The notes below the pieces were generated by a model that did no database searches, had not been told where the DNA came from, and saw only the letters and a list, made by a program, of their open reading frames with translations. From contig CAOJQZ010000064.1 in NCBI GenBank assembly GCA_948441955.1, positions 1 through 13,375 on the forward strand: DNA of 13,375 bases. Direction: 5' to 3'. Position numbers and translations under genes: made by a program. Positions within the stretch are counted from its first letter, which is position 1, and the number at the start of each line of letters is the position of its first letter. Origin of the DNA: an uncultured Lachnospiraceae bacterium (GTDB taxonomy: Bacteria; Bacillota; Clostridia; Lachnospirales; Lachnospiraceae). Of the stretch, positions 1 through 6,527 are shown piece after piece.

Positions 1-42
1 ATGAAAAATTGTGAAATCTATACAAAAACCGAAAGGAAACCT

Positions 43-1908
43 ATGAGAAAACTAGCCTTAAACGATGAAATATTATTAAAAATCGAGAAGCCGGCGCGCT
101 ATATCGGCAATGAAGTGAACAGTGTTATGAAGGACAAGGAAGACATCGATATCCGTTTTGCCATGTGTTTTCCGGATGTATACGAAATCGGTATGTCCCA
201 TCTGGGTATTCAAATCCTATATGACATGTTTAACCGCCGGGAGGATGTATGGTGTGAACGTGTCTATTCCCCATGGGTTGATTTGGATAAGATTATGAGG
301 ACGGACAGGATTCCGCTGTTTGCTTTAGAATCACAGGATCCGGTAAAGGATTTTGATTTTCTTGGAATCACTATTCAGTATGAGATGTGTTACACGAACA
401 TTTTGCAGATACTAGAGCTCAGTCAGATTTCTCTTTTTTCTTCTGAACGGAGTGAGAATGACCCTATTGTAATCGGAGGCGGGCCCTGTGCTTACAATCC
501 GGAGCCGTTAGCTGATTTTTTTGACTTGTTTTATATCGGAGAAGGAGAGACTGTGTATGGACAGCTTTTTGACGCCTATAAGGAAAATAAGAAAAAAGGT
601 GGTTCCAGAAAGGACTACCTTGAAATGGCGACCAAAATTGAAGGGATCTATGTTCCATCCTTTTATGAGATAACTTATCATGAGGATGGGACCCTTGCTG
701 CTTTTAAACCCAACAATCCCCATGCAAAGGACAAGATAAAGAAACAGATTGTCATGGATGTGACGGATACCTGTTATCCTTCGGCTCCGGTAGTACCCTT
801 TATTAAGGTAACCCAGGACAGGGTCGTTCTGGAAATCCAGAGGGGCTGCATCCGTGGCTGCCGTTTCTGTCAGGCAGGAATGATTTATCGTCCTACAAGA
901 GAACGGGATTTAGAAATGCTGAAAAAATATGCTTATGAGATGTTAAAAAATACAGGACATGAAGAAATTTCTCTTAGTTCTTTAAGTTCCAGCGATTATA
1001 GCAGATTAAAGGAACTGGTTTCATTTCTGATTGAAGAATTTAAAGGGAAAGGAATTAATATTTCTCTGCCTTCTCTTCGTATTGATGCCTTTTCTCTGGA
1101 TGTGATGGAAAAAGTGCAGGACGTAAGAAAGAGCAGCCTTACCTTTGCACCGGAAGCAGGCTCCCAGAGGATGCGCAATGTTATTAACAAAGGACTTACT
1201 GAGGAAGAGATTATAAATGGAGCGGGACAGGCCTTTGAGGGTGGATGGAATAAGGTAAAGCTTTATTTTATGCTTGGCCTCCCCACGGAGACGGAGGAGG
1301 ATATAAAGGCAATTGCAGTTCTTGCGGACAAAATCGCCAGACGTTATTACGAAATTCCGAAGGAAAAAAGGAATGGAAAATGCCAGATTACAGCAAGCAG
1401 TTCTTTTTTTATCCCGAAGCCCTTTACCCCATTCCAATGGGCTCCAATGTTCACCAATGAGGAATACATTTCCCGGGCGGCGATTGTAAAGCATGCATTC
1501 CAGGATCAGTTGAACCGGAAAAGCCTGAAATATAACTGGCATGACGCGGAAGTGACTGTGCTGGAGGGAGTCTTTGCAAGAGGTGACCGGCGTACCGGCA
1601 GAGTGCTTTTAGAAGCGTACCGGTTAGGATGTCTGTATGATTCGTGGACGGATTATTTTGACTATAATAAATGGAAGAAAGCCTTTGAAAATACCGGTAT
1701 CAGCATGGAATTCTATAATCAGAGGGAACGATCCTTTGACGAAATTCTTCCGTGGGACTTTATTGATATCGGCGTGACGAAAGAATTTCTTATAAAAGAG
1801 TGGGAGCGGGCCAGACGCGGGGAGGTTACGCCGAACTGCAGACAGCGGTGCTCCGGCTGCGGCGTTTTAAAATGGAAGGGAGGGGTCTGTATTGAAGGCA
1901 AGAATTAA
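43..1908 (+). CDS. B12-binding-type radical SAM protein (TIGR03960-like), function unknown
   Basis: This is a radical SAM enzyme whose substrate is not known. Its family is usually encoded next to a DUF2344 partner and the L21/L27 genes, so an RNA or ribosome modification role is often guessed. Counting from the Met at 43, the N-terminal 200 or so residues look like a cobalamin-binding-type fold, but I see no DxHxxG cobalamin motif. The radical SAM cluster is CX3CX2C at C269, C273 and C276 (GCIRGCRFC). The C-terminus has a second CX3CX2C at C599, C603 and C606, plus C616. The reading frame is open from base 1, but I prefer the ATG at 43: an AAAGGA lies just upstream, and MRKLALNDEILLKIEKPARY looks like the usual family N-terminus. 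The protein is then 621 aa, or 635 aa from base 1. Bases upstream of 1 are not visible, so the longer start cannot be excluded. Its 3' end overlaps the next gene by 17 bp. Confidence 0.9.
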   Translation: MRKLALNDEILLKIEKPARYIGNEVNSVMKDKEDIDIRFAMCFPDVYEIGMSHLGIQILYDMFNRREDVWCERVYSPWVDLDKIMRTDRIPLFALESQDPVKDFDFLGITIQYEMCYTNILQILELSQISLFSSERSENDPIVIGGGPCAYNPEPLADFFDLFYIGEGETVYGQLFDAYKENKKKGGSRKDYLEMATKIEGIYVPSFYEITYHEDGTLAAFKPNNPHAKDKIKKQIVMDVTDTCYPSAPVVPFIKVTQDRVVLEIQRGCIRGCRFCQAGMIYRPTRERDLEMLKKYAYEMLKNTGHEEISLSSLSSSDYSRLKELVSFLIEEFKGKGINISLPSLRIDAFSLDVMEKVQDVRKSSLTFAPEAGSQRMRNVINKGLTEEEIINGAGQAFEGGWNKVKLYFMLGLPTETEEDIKAIAVLADKIARRYYEIPKEKRNGKCQITASSSFFIPKPFTPFQWAPMFTNEEYISRAAIVKHAFQDQLNRKSLKYNWHDAEVTVLEGVFARGDRRTGRVLLEAYRLGCLYDSWTDYFDYNKWKKAFENTGISMEFYNQRERSFDEILPWDFIDIGVTKEFLIKEWERARRGEVTPNCRQRCSGCGVLKWKGGVCIEGKN

Positions 1909-2623
1909 ATTCCGTAAATATGGTGCGTTGAAATTCATTGGACATCTGGATGTTATGCGTTTTTTCCAGAAAGCAATGCGCAGAGCAGATATTCCTGTCG
2001 CCTTTACCGGCGGATACAGCCCTCACATGATTATGTCCTTTGCCCAGCCTTTAGGGGTTGGGATTACAAGCGAGGGGGAATATCTGGATATTGAGCTGAC
2101 GGAGAGAATCTCTTCTCAGGAGGCAGTCACACGGTTAAACCGTGTGATGGTTCCCGGAATTGACATTGTAAGCTTTGTAGAAATTTCAGAGGATAAAAAG
2201 GCAAGCGGCATGACCATTACTGCCGCGTCAGATTACCGCGTATTTCTTCTTGAATCCCTCCATTCCTCTGATACACATATCCCCATACCTGAAAAGTGGA
2301 GAGATAATATTCCACATTTTTTGGAGGAAAAACAGATAATTATGTGGAAAAAGACAAAAAAGAGCGAAAAAGAGGTGGATATCTTACCATTGATATATGA
2401 AATGCGTGCAGACAGGGAGGGCATTTACCTGCTTCTGGCAACAGGAAGCGAGCAGAATTTGAAACCAGATCTGGTTATGGAAGCTTTTTTTAACTATATT
2501 GGCGAATCGGCTAAGCCTCTTCATTATCATAGGCTTGACATCCGCGCAAGAAAAAAAGACGGAACGCTGGTCCCTCTTTCTAAGATGGGCACAGAAATAG
2601 GGCAGCCGACGGTAAATGTATAA
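1892..2623 (+). CDS. DUF2344 / TIGR03936 radical SAM-associated protein
   Basis: This 243-aa protein is the partner of the preceding radical SAM protein. In some other bacteria the two are one fused polypeptide, so they probably act together on one unknown substrate. The conserved N-terminal block is visible at about residues 6-70: FRKYGALKFIGHLDVMRFF, then GGYSPHMIMSFAQPLGVGI, then SEGEYLDIEL. The C-terminal half is less conserved. The start is a TTG at 1892, inside the end of the upstream gene, behind a strong GGGAGGGG ribosome binding site. The first residues, KARIKFRKYG, match the family start, and the 17-bp overlap implies translational coupling. No catalytic motif of its own is visible. 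The family call is firm; the biochemical role is unknown. Confidence 0.88.
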   Translation: MKARIKFRKYGALKFIGHLDVMRFFQKAMRRADIPVAFTGGYSPHMIMSFAQPLGVGITSEGEYLDIELTERISSQEAVTRLNRVMVPGIDIVSFVEISEDKKASGMTITAASDYRVFLLESLHSSDTHIPIPEKWRDNIPHFLEEKQIIMWKKTKKSEKEVDILPLIYEMRADREGIYLLLATGSEQNLKPDLVMEAFFNYIGESAKPLHYHRLDIRARKKDGTLVPLSKMGTEIGQPTVNV

Positions 2624-2694
2624 CGGGAGGATTGGAAATAGGGTAAAAAGAAATTATGTATTATAAGTGCATAACTTTCTCATATTATTTTCCG
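2624..2694. other. Intergenic stretch with an orphan ribosome binding site
   Basis: A strong GGGAGG at 2625-2630 follows the DUF2344 stop codon, but no gene starts after it. TTG at 2632 and ATA at 2638 are both read into TAA at 2644. Many relatives have ribonuclease G/E here, so this may be what is left of its start region (inference). No convincing terminator is visible before the lysC promoter. Confidence 0.4.
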
Positions 2695-2723
2695 TTGCAG
2701 TTATTTAGGAAATGAGGTAATAT
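2695..2723 (+). promoter_or_regulatory. Probable sigma-A promoter of the lysC operon
   Basis: TTGCAG at 2695-2700 and TAATAT at 2718-2723 are separated by 17 bp. Transcription would start near 2730, which puts the hairpin at 2737-2765 at the very 5' end of the mRNA. Predicted by eye only. Confidence 0.6.
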
Positions 2724-2729
2724 AGTAAA

Positions 2730-2811
2730 GGATATGAGGCTGTCCATAAAAAGCCGGGGCAGCCTTAAGGTACTGCAAAAGAATAACGGTTTGGAGGATT
2801 GCATTAATACG
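2730..2811 (+). promoter_or_regulatory. lysC 5' leader with a 9-bp 5'-terminal hairpin
   Basis: The leader is about 80 nt. AGGCTGTCC (2737-2745) pairs with GGGCAGCCT (2757-2765) through nine base pairs, one of them G-T, around the loop ATAAAAAGCCG. No U-tract follows, so it is not an intrinsic terminator. A weaker pair, TGCAA (2774-2778) with TTGCA (2799-2803), would place the GGAGG of lysC (2793-2797) in its loop. The leader could be a small regulatory RNA structure or simply an mRNA-stabilising hairpin. I do not recognise it as a known riboswitch and see no classical lysine-riboswitch architecture. Confidence 0.5.
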
Positions 2812-4149
2812 ATGAAAAAGGTGGTAAAGTTTGGAGGAAGCTCGCTTGCGAGTGTGGAGCAGTTTGAGAAGGCAGGGCGAATTATTCGTAAAGACGATAC
2901 AAGACGATATGTGATCCCTTCTGCACCAGGAAAGCGTTTCCCTAAAGATACAAAGGTTACAGATATGCTGTACAGCTGTTACGGTCAGGCTATTTTAGGA
3001 GAGGATGAAGATACGGACGAGAGCTTTGAGGAGCTTCTTTCTCACATCAGGGAACGCTATGATTCGATTATCAGGGGGCTTTCTCTTTCCTTATCTCTTG
3101 ATAAAGAATTTCAGATTATCCGTGAGAATTTCAGCAAGAAGATAGGGCGGGATTATGCCGCTTCCAGAGGGGAATATCTCAATGGAAGGATTATGGCAGA
3201 TTATCTTGGCTATGAATTTATAGATGCAGCAGAAGTTATTTTCTTTGATGAAAACGGGGATTTTGACGCACAGAAAACAGACCGTATTTTGTCTGAAAGA
3301 CTTCAAAATGTAGAAAGGGCTGTGATTCCCGGTTTTTATGGCGCGCAGCCTGACGGAAGAATTGTAACCTTTTCAAGAGGCGGTTCAGATATCACAGGTT
3401 CCATTGTGGCAAAGGCAGTCCATGCTGATATGTACGAAAACTGGACGGATGTTTCGGGATTTCTTATTGCGGATCCGCGGATTATTAAAAATCCCAAAGC
3501 GATTGACACAATTACCTACCGGGAGCTTCGGGAGCTTTCCTATATGGGAGCAACGGTACTTCATGAGGATGCTATTTTTCCGGTGCGCAAGGAGGGCATT
3601 CCTATTAATATCCGCAACACGAACTCTCCGGCAGATAAGGGTACGCTTATTGTAGAGGCGACTTGCCAGAAGCCGAGATTTACCATTACGGGAATTGCCG
3701 GAAAGAAGGATTTTGCTTCGATTACAGTGGAGAAGGCAATGATGAACTCTGAGGTGGGCTTCTGTAAACGGGTTTTGGAGGTGTTTGAGCAGAATCAAAT
3801 TTCCATTGAGCATATGCCCTCCGGTATTGATACGATGACAATTTTCGTGCACCAGGATGAGTTTGAAGAGAAGGAGCAGCAGGTAATCGCCGGAATACAC
3901 CGGGCGGTGGAACCGGATTTTCTGGAGCTGGAATCTGACCTTGCGTTAATTGCGGTTGTCGGCCGGGGCATGAAAGCTACAAGAGGAACTTCAGGGCGTA
4001 TTTTTTCGGCCCTTGCCCATGCAAATGTAAATGTGAAAATGATTGATCAGGGTTCCAGTGAGCTGAATATTATTATCGGAGTAAGAAATCACGATTTTGA
4101 CGCGGCCATTGAGGCTATTTACGATATCTTTGTTACAACACAGGTTTAG
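2812..4149 (+). CDS. lysC: Aspartate kinase (aspartokinase III, YclM-like)
   Basis: The enzyme phosphorylates L-aspartate with ATP to aspartyl phosphate, the first step towards lysine, threonine, methionine and diaminopimelate. The 445-aa protein opens with the kinase signature VVKFGGSSLAS (about residues 4-14) and continues with SAPGKR, SRGGSDITGS and DPRIIKNPKAI. Two C-terminal ACT domains follow, around ASITVEKAMMNSEVGF and ALIAVVGRGMKATRGTSGRI. ACT domains normally carry feedback inhibition by lysine and/or threonine; the effector cannot be read from the sequence. The SAPGKR and DTKVTDML pattern resembles Bacillus YclM. I choose the ATG at 2812 because it begins the conserved MKKVVKFGG and follows a GGAGGA; an in-frame ATG at 2734 would put 26 unrelated residues in front and lies inside the leader hairpin region. 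It is the first gene of a likely three-gene operon. Confidence 0.93.
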   Translation: MKKVVKFGGSSLASVEQFEKAGRIIRKDDTRRYVIPSAPGKRFPKDTKVTDMLYSCYGQAILGEDEDTDESFEELLSHIRERYDSIIRGLSLSLSLDKEFQIIRENFSKKIGRDYAASRGEYLNGRIMADYLGYEFIDAAEVIFFDENGDFDAQKTDRILSERLQNVERAVIPGFYGAQPDGRIVTFSRGGSDITGSIVAKAVHADMYENWTDVSGFLIADPRIIKNPKAIDTITYRELRELSYMGATVLHEDAIFPVRKEGIPINIRNTNSPADKGTLIVEATCQKPRFTITGIAGKKDFASITVEKAMMNSEVGFCKRVLEVFEQNQISIEHMPSGIDTMTIFVHQDEFEEKEQQVIAGIHRAVEPDFLELESDLALIAVVGRGMKATRGTSGRIFSALAHANVNVKMIDQGSSELNIIIGVRNHDFDAAIEAIYDIFVTTQV

Positions 4150-4165
4150 AGGAGGAGGCTTTTTC

Positions 4166-4582
4166 ATGAATATTTTGTTTTTTATAAAGCCTAAAAGTGA
4201 AGTGGCATACATTTATGACTACCATATGCTGAGGCAGGCGCTGGAAATCATGGAATACCATCAGTATTCCTCCGTTCCCATTTTGAATAAAGAGGGAAAA
4301 TACATAGGCTCCATTACTGAGGGTGACCTTCTGTGGAATTTGAAACGGCTGAATCTTTTAAATCTTAAAGACGCAGAGGATATCAGTATCATGAAAATAA
4401 CAAGAAGGCTGGATTATCAATGCGTACGGGCTGATTCTAATATGGAGGACCTCATCGGCCGGGCAATGGAGCAGAATTTTATTCCTGTTGTAGATGATGA
4501 CGAACATTTTATCGGCATTATTACAAGGAGAGATATTATTGGATACTGTTATAATAAAATGAAGGATAGTGATAAAGAATGA
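4166..4582 (+). CDS. Two-CBS-domain protein
   Basis: This is a 138-aa cytosolic protein made almost entirely of a CBS-domain pair (Bateman module), a fold that usually senses adenine nucleotides or S-adenosylmethionine. The first repeat covers about residues 12-60 and ends in GSITEGDLLW; the second covers about 80-130 and ends in GIITRRDIIGY. No catalytic domain is attached, so it probably acts as a regulatory partner or a stand-alone sensor. The ATG at 4166 follows an excellent GGAGGAGG at 4151-4158, 16 bp after the aspartate kinase stop; the reading frame extends upstream into lysC, but without support. Its stop overlaps the next start in ATGA. The position suggests regulation tied to aspartate-family metabolism, but this is inference. 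Confidence 0.85.
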   Translation: MNILFFIKPKSEVAYIYDYHMLRQALEIMEYHQYSSVPILNKEGKYIGSITEGDLLWNLKRLNLLNLKDAEDISIMKITRRLDYQCVRADSNMEDLIGRAMEQNFIPVVDDDEHFIGIITRRDIIGYCYNKMKDSDKE

Positions 4583-5367
4583 TAGTAGATTTTCATACAC
4601 ATATGTTTCCAGATAAAATTGCAAAGGGAACCATAGGTTTCTTGGTGGAGGTCTGCAAAAAAAAGCCGTATACAGACGGAACCTATGAAGGGCTAAAGAA
4701 GGCGGCCTTAGAATCCGGCATAGATTTGTCTGTCGCCCTTCCGATTGCAACGAAGCCTTCACAGTTTGATTCCATCAATGCATTTGCTTCCCGTTATCAG
4801 GAGAAGCCGGTGCTTTCCTTTGGGAGTATTCATCCGGACTGTGAAGATTATAAAAAGAAGCTGAGACAGATAAAGGAAATGGGACTTAAGGGGATTAAGC
4901 TTCATCCGGACTATCAGGAAGTTTATTTTAATGATATCCGTTATAAAAGAATTATCTCCTGTGCCTCAGAGCTTGATTTAATTATCAGTGTTCATGCAGG
5001 CCTTGATCCCAAATGTCCTGAAAACATCCACTGTACCCCGGAGATGTCCGCCGAGGTCATTCGGGAAACTGAGGCACCCAGTTTGGTTCTTGCCCATATG
5101 GGAGGAAATAAGCAGTGGGATGAGGTAGAAGAATATCTTGTGGGCAGACAGGTTTATTTTGATACGGGAGTCGTACTGGATAAAATGCCTGAGGAGCAGT
5201 TTCTCCGTATTGTGCGTACACATGGCGCGGATAAGATTCTTTTTGCCACTGACTCCCCGTGGAGCGGGCAGAAGGAGTTTCTGGAGATTATCAGGAAGAT
5301 GCCGCTTTCGGACGAGGAGCGGAAAAAAATACTTGGCGGAAATGCCTGTAAATTATTAAAGATCTGA
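4579..5367 (+). CDS. Amidohydrolase-family (PF04909-type) metal-dependent hydrolase
   Basis: This 262-aa cytosolic TIM-barrel hydrolase has the amidohydrolase metal-site residues in order: HxH at H6 and H8 (VDFHTHMFP), H139 (SVHAG), H173 (LAHMGG) and D225 (FATDSPW). K107 lies in GIKLHP, where some relatives carry a metal-bridging lysine, though here it may only be a strand residue. No signal peptide or membrane segment is visible. The start overlaps the CBS gene in ATGA, so translation is coupled. The substrate cannot be told from the sequence; related proteins include decarboxylases, lactonases and amidases. Linkage to aspartate kinase is suggestive but proves no pathway. No terminator is seen between its stop and the next promoter 13 bp downstream. 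Confidence 0.85.
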   Translation: MIVDFHTHMFPDKIAKGTIGFLVEVCKKKPYTDGTYEGLKKAALESGIDLSVALPIATKPSQFDSINAFASRYQEKPVLSFGSIHPDCEDYKKKLRQIKEMGLKGIKLHPDYQEVYFNDIRYKRIISCASELDLIISVHAGLDPKCPENIHCTPEMSAEVIRETEAPSLVLAHMGGNKQWDEVEEYLVGRQVYFDTGVVLDKMPEEQFLRIVRTHGADKILFATDSPWSGQKEFLEIIRKMPLSDEERKKILGGNACKLLKI

Positions 5368-5380
5368 GAATAAAAACTAC

Positions 5381-5409
5381 TTGATTTTCCCTTGTTTTCA
5401 TGCTATACT
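5381..5409 (+). promoter_or_regulatory. Probable promoter of the rplU operon
   Basis: TTGATT at 5381-5386 and TATACT at 5404-5409 have a 17-bp spacer, giving a start near 5416. This starts an RNA with the L21-type leader, as expected for this operon. Confidence 0.65.
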
Positions 5410-5415
5410 TTCAGA

Positions 5416-5505
5416 GTATGCCGCACAATGAGGTATAAGTTTTACATAAAAGGGATATTTTTCGATATGTAAACACCGTAATTGGCGAGTAATGATAATA
5501 GGAGG
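5416..5505 (+). ncRNA. L21-type ribosomal protein leader RNA
   Basis: The 5' UTR of rplU has a GTATGCCGCACA segment, a stem of TTTACATA (5441-5448) with TATGTAAA (5466-5473), and a GGCGAGTAATGATAATAGG segment running into the ribosome binding site. This arrangement matches my recollection of the Firmicutes L21 leader, which is thought to mediate autoregulation by a ribosomal protein. The eight-pair stem is directly visible; the family call rests on memory of the motif and on position. Confidence 0.65.
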
Positions 5506-5511
5506 TGCCAT

Positions 5512-5820
5512 ATGTACGCAATTATAGCAACAGGTGGTAAACAGTACAAAGTAGCCGAAGGCGATATCATTAAAGTAGAAAAGCTTGGTGTGGAAGCCGG
5601 AGAGTCTTATACCTTTGACCAGGTGCTTGCAGTAAGCGGAAACGGATTAAAAATTGGTAATCCCACCGTGGAGGGTGCAACTGTAGAGGCTTCTGTAGTT
5701 GAAAACGGAAAAGCGAAGAAAGTCATTGTTTACAAGTATAAGAGAAAAACTGGATACCATAAGAAGAATGGTCACAGACAGCAGTATACTGCAGTAAAGA
5801 TTGACAAAATCAACGCTTAA
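5512..5820 (+). CDS. rplU: 50S ribosomal protein L21
   Basis: L21 binds 23S rRNA in the large ribosomal subunit. The protein is 102 aa, the usual length in Firmicutes, and begins MYAIIATGGKQYKV. The C-terminal basic part, KVIVYKYKRKTGYHKKNGHR, carries the family's rRNA-binding signature. I use the ATG at 5512, which follows AGGAGGTG at the right distance; an in-frame ATG at 5482 would add ten unrelated residues read from the leader RNA. It is the first gene of the operon with prp and rpmA and probably responds to the leader upstream. Confidence 0.97.
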   Translation: MYAIIATGGKQYKVAEGDIIKVEKLGVEAGESYTFDQVLAVSGNGLKIGNPTVEGATVEASVVENGKAKKVIVYKYKRKTGYHKKNGHRQQYTAVKIDKINA

Positions 5821-5835
5821 TACTGGTGACAACCC

Positions 5836-6168
5836 ATGATTCATGCAGCCATATATCAGAATAAAAGAAAAGAATGTACAGGCTTTCAGCTTTCCGGTCA
5901 TGCAGGATATGCTAAGCAGGGGCAGGATATTGTGTGCGCAGCGGCGTCTGTCCTGGTTATTAATACGATAAATGCCATAGAGCGCTTTACAAATGATACG
6001 TTCTCATTTTCTTCTGAGGAAGAAAGCGGAATTATTTCCTGTCAGTTCAAAAAGGCTCCTTCACAGGAGACGCAGCTGCTGCTTAAAACCATGATTCTTG
6101 GACTTTCCGATATGGCGGATGATGAAAACTATGTAGAATATATCGATTTAACATTCGAGGAGGTGTAG
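5836..6168 (+). CDS. prp: Ribosomal-processing cysteine protease Prp
   Basis: Prp (YsxB) removes the N-terminal extension of ribosomal protein L27, an essential maturation step in Firmicutes and other lineages with extended L27. The protein is 110 aa. The catalytic histidine is H22 in SGHAGYA and the catalytic cysteine is C34 in DIVCAAAS, at the same spacing as in the characterised Staphylococcus enzyme. The ribosome binding site is weak (GGTGA, 7 bp before the ATG), which may keep Prp below its stoichiometric ribosomal neighbours. It lies between rplU and rpmA, next to the gene for its substrate, and its last codons contain the ribosome binding site of rpmA. Confidence 0.95.
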   Translation: MIHAAIYQNKRKECTGFQLSGHAGYAKQGQDIVCAAASVLVINTINAIERFTNDTFSFSSEEESGIISCQFKKAPSQETQLLLKTMILGLSDMADDENYVEYIDLTFEEV

Positions 6169-6174
6169 ACAACC

Positions 6175-6459
6175 ATGATGAAATTAAACCTTCAGTTTTT
6201 TGCTCATAAAAAGGGCGTCGGTTCTACAAAGAACGGCAGAGATTCCGAGTCAAAAAGACTTGGCGCCAAGAGAGCTGACGGACAGTTTGTAAAAGCTGGA
6301 AATATCCTTTACAGACAGCGCGGAACAAAGATTCATCCAGGCGTTAATGTAGGGCGCGGCGGTGATGATACATTATTTGCACTTGTTGACGGCGTCGTAA
6401 GGTTCGAAAGAAAAGGAAGAGATAGGAAGCAGGTTTCTATTTATCCAGCAGCTGAATAA
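6175..6459 (+). CDS. rpmA: 50S ribosomal protein L27 with a cleavable N-terminal extension
   Basis: L27 reaches the peptidyl-transferase centre of the large subunit. The 94-aa precursor starts MMKLNLQFFAHKKGVGSTKN. By analogy with Staphylococcus, Prp cuts after the LNLQFFA segment, exposing the mature N-terminus that begins near HKKGV. GSTKNGRDSESKRLGAKR and GNILYRQRGTKIHPG are the family's core motifs. There are two adjacent ATGs. The one at 6175 keeps the usual length of the extension and sits 9 bp after GAGGAGGTG, so I choose it over 6178. The gene follows prp by 6 bp and is followed by a terminator-like hairpin. Confidence 0.96.
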   Translation: MMKLNLQFFAHKKGVGSTKNGRDSESKRLGAKRADGQFVKAGNILYRQRGTKIHPGVNVGRGGDDTLFALVDGVVRFERKGRDRKQVSIYPAAE

Positions 6460-6473
6460 AAACAGGAAAAACA

Positions 6474-6504
6474 GGGGTGTTGCATAAAGGGCAGCACCCT
6501 TTTT
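6474..6504 (+). terminator. Intrinsic terminator or attenuator between rpmA and obgE
   Basis: GGGTGTTGC (6475-6483) pairs perfectly with GCAGCACCC (6491-6499) over nine base pairs with one G-T, around the loop ATAAAGG, followed by five T residues (6500-6504). The U-tract is short and no obvious promoter lies between here and obgE, so partial termination that lowers expression of the downstream genes is more likely than a full stop. Confidence 0.8.
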
Positions 6505-6527
6505 GGCAAAGTGAAAGAGGAAGTATT

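Noticed and set aside
1021..1542. 173-codon minus-strand frame inside the radical SAM gene
   Set aside because: It is antisense to a well-supported coding sequence and shows no recognisable domain.
2656..2715. Small open frame of 19 codons between the DUF2344 gene and lysC
   Set aside because: It has no ribosome binding site, a low-complexity product, and overlaps the predicted lysC promoter.
2734..2811. N-terminal extension of aspartate kinase from an ATG at 2734
   Set aside because: It would translate the leader hairpin, has no ribosome binding site, and precedes the conserved MKKVVKFGG start.
3385..3900. 171-codon minus-strand frame inside lysC
   Set aside because: It is antisense to conserved kinase and ACT-domain coding sequence; no family resemblance.
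6477..6527. Longer Obg start at 6477
   Set aside because: The start lies inside the terminator stem and the extra 17 residues are unrelated to the family.
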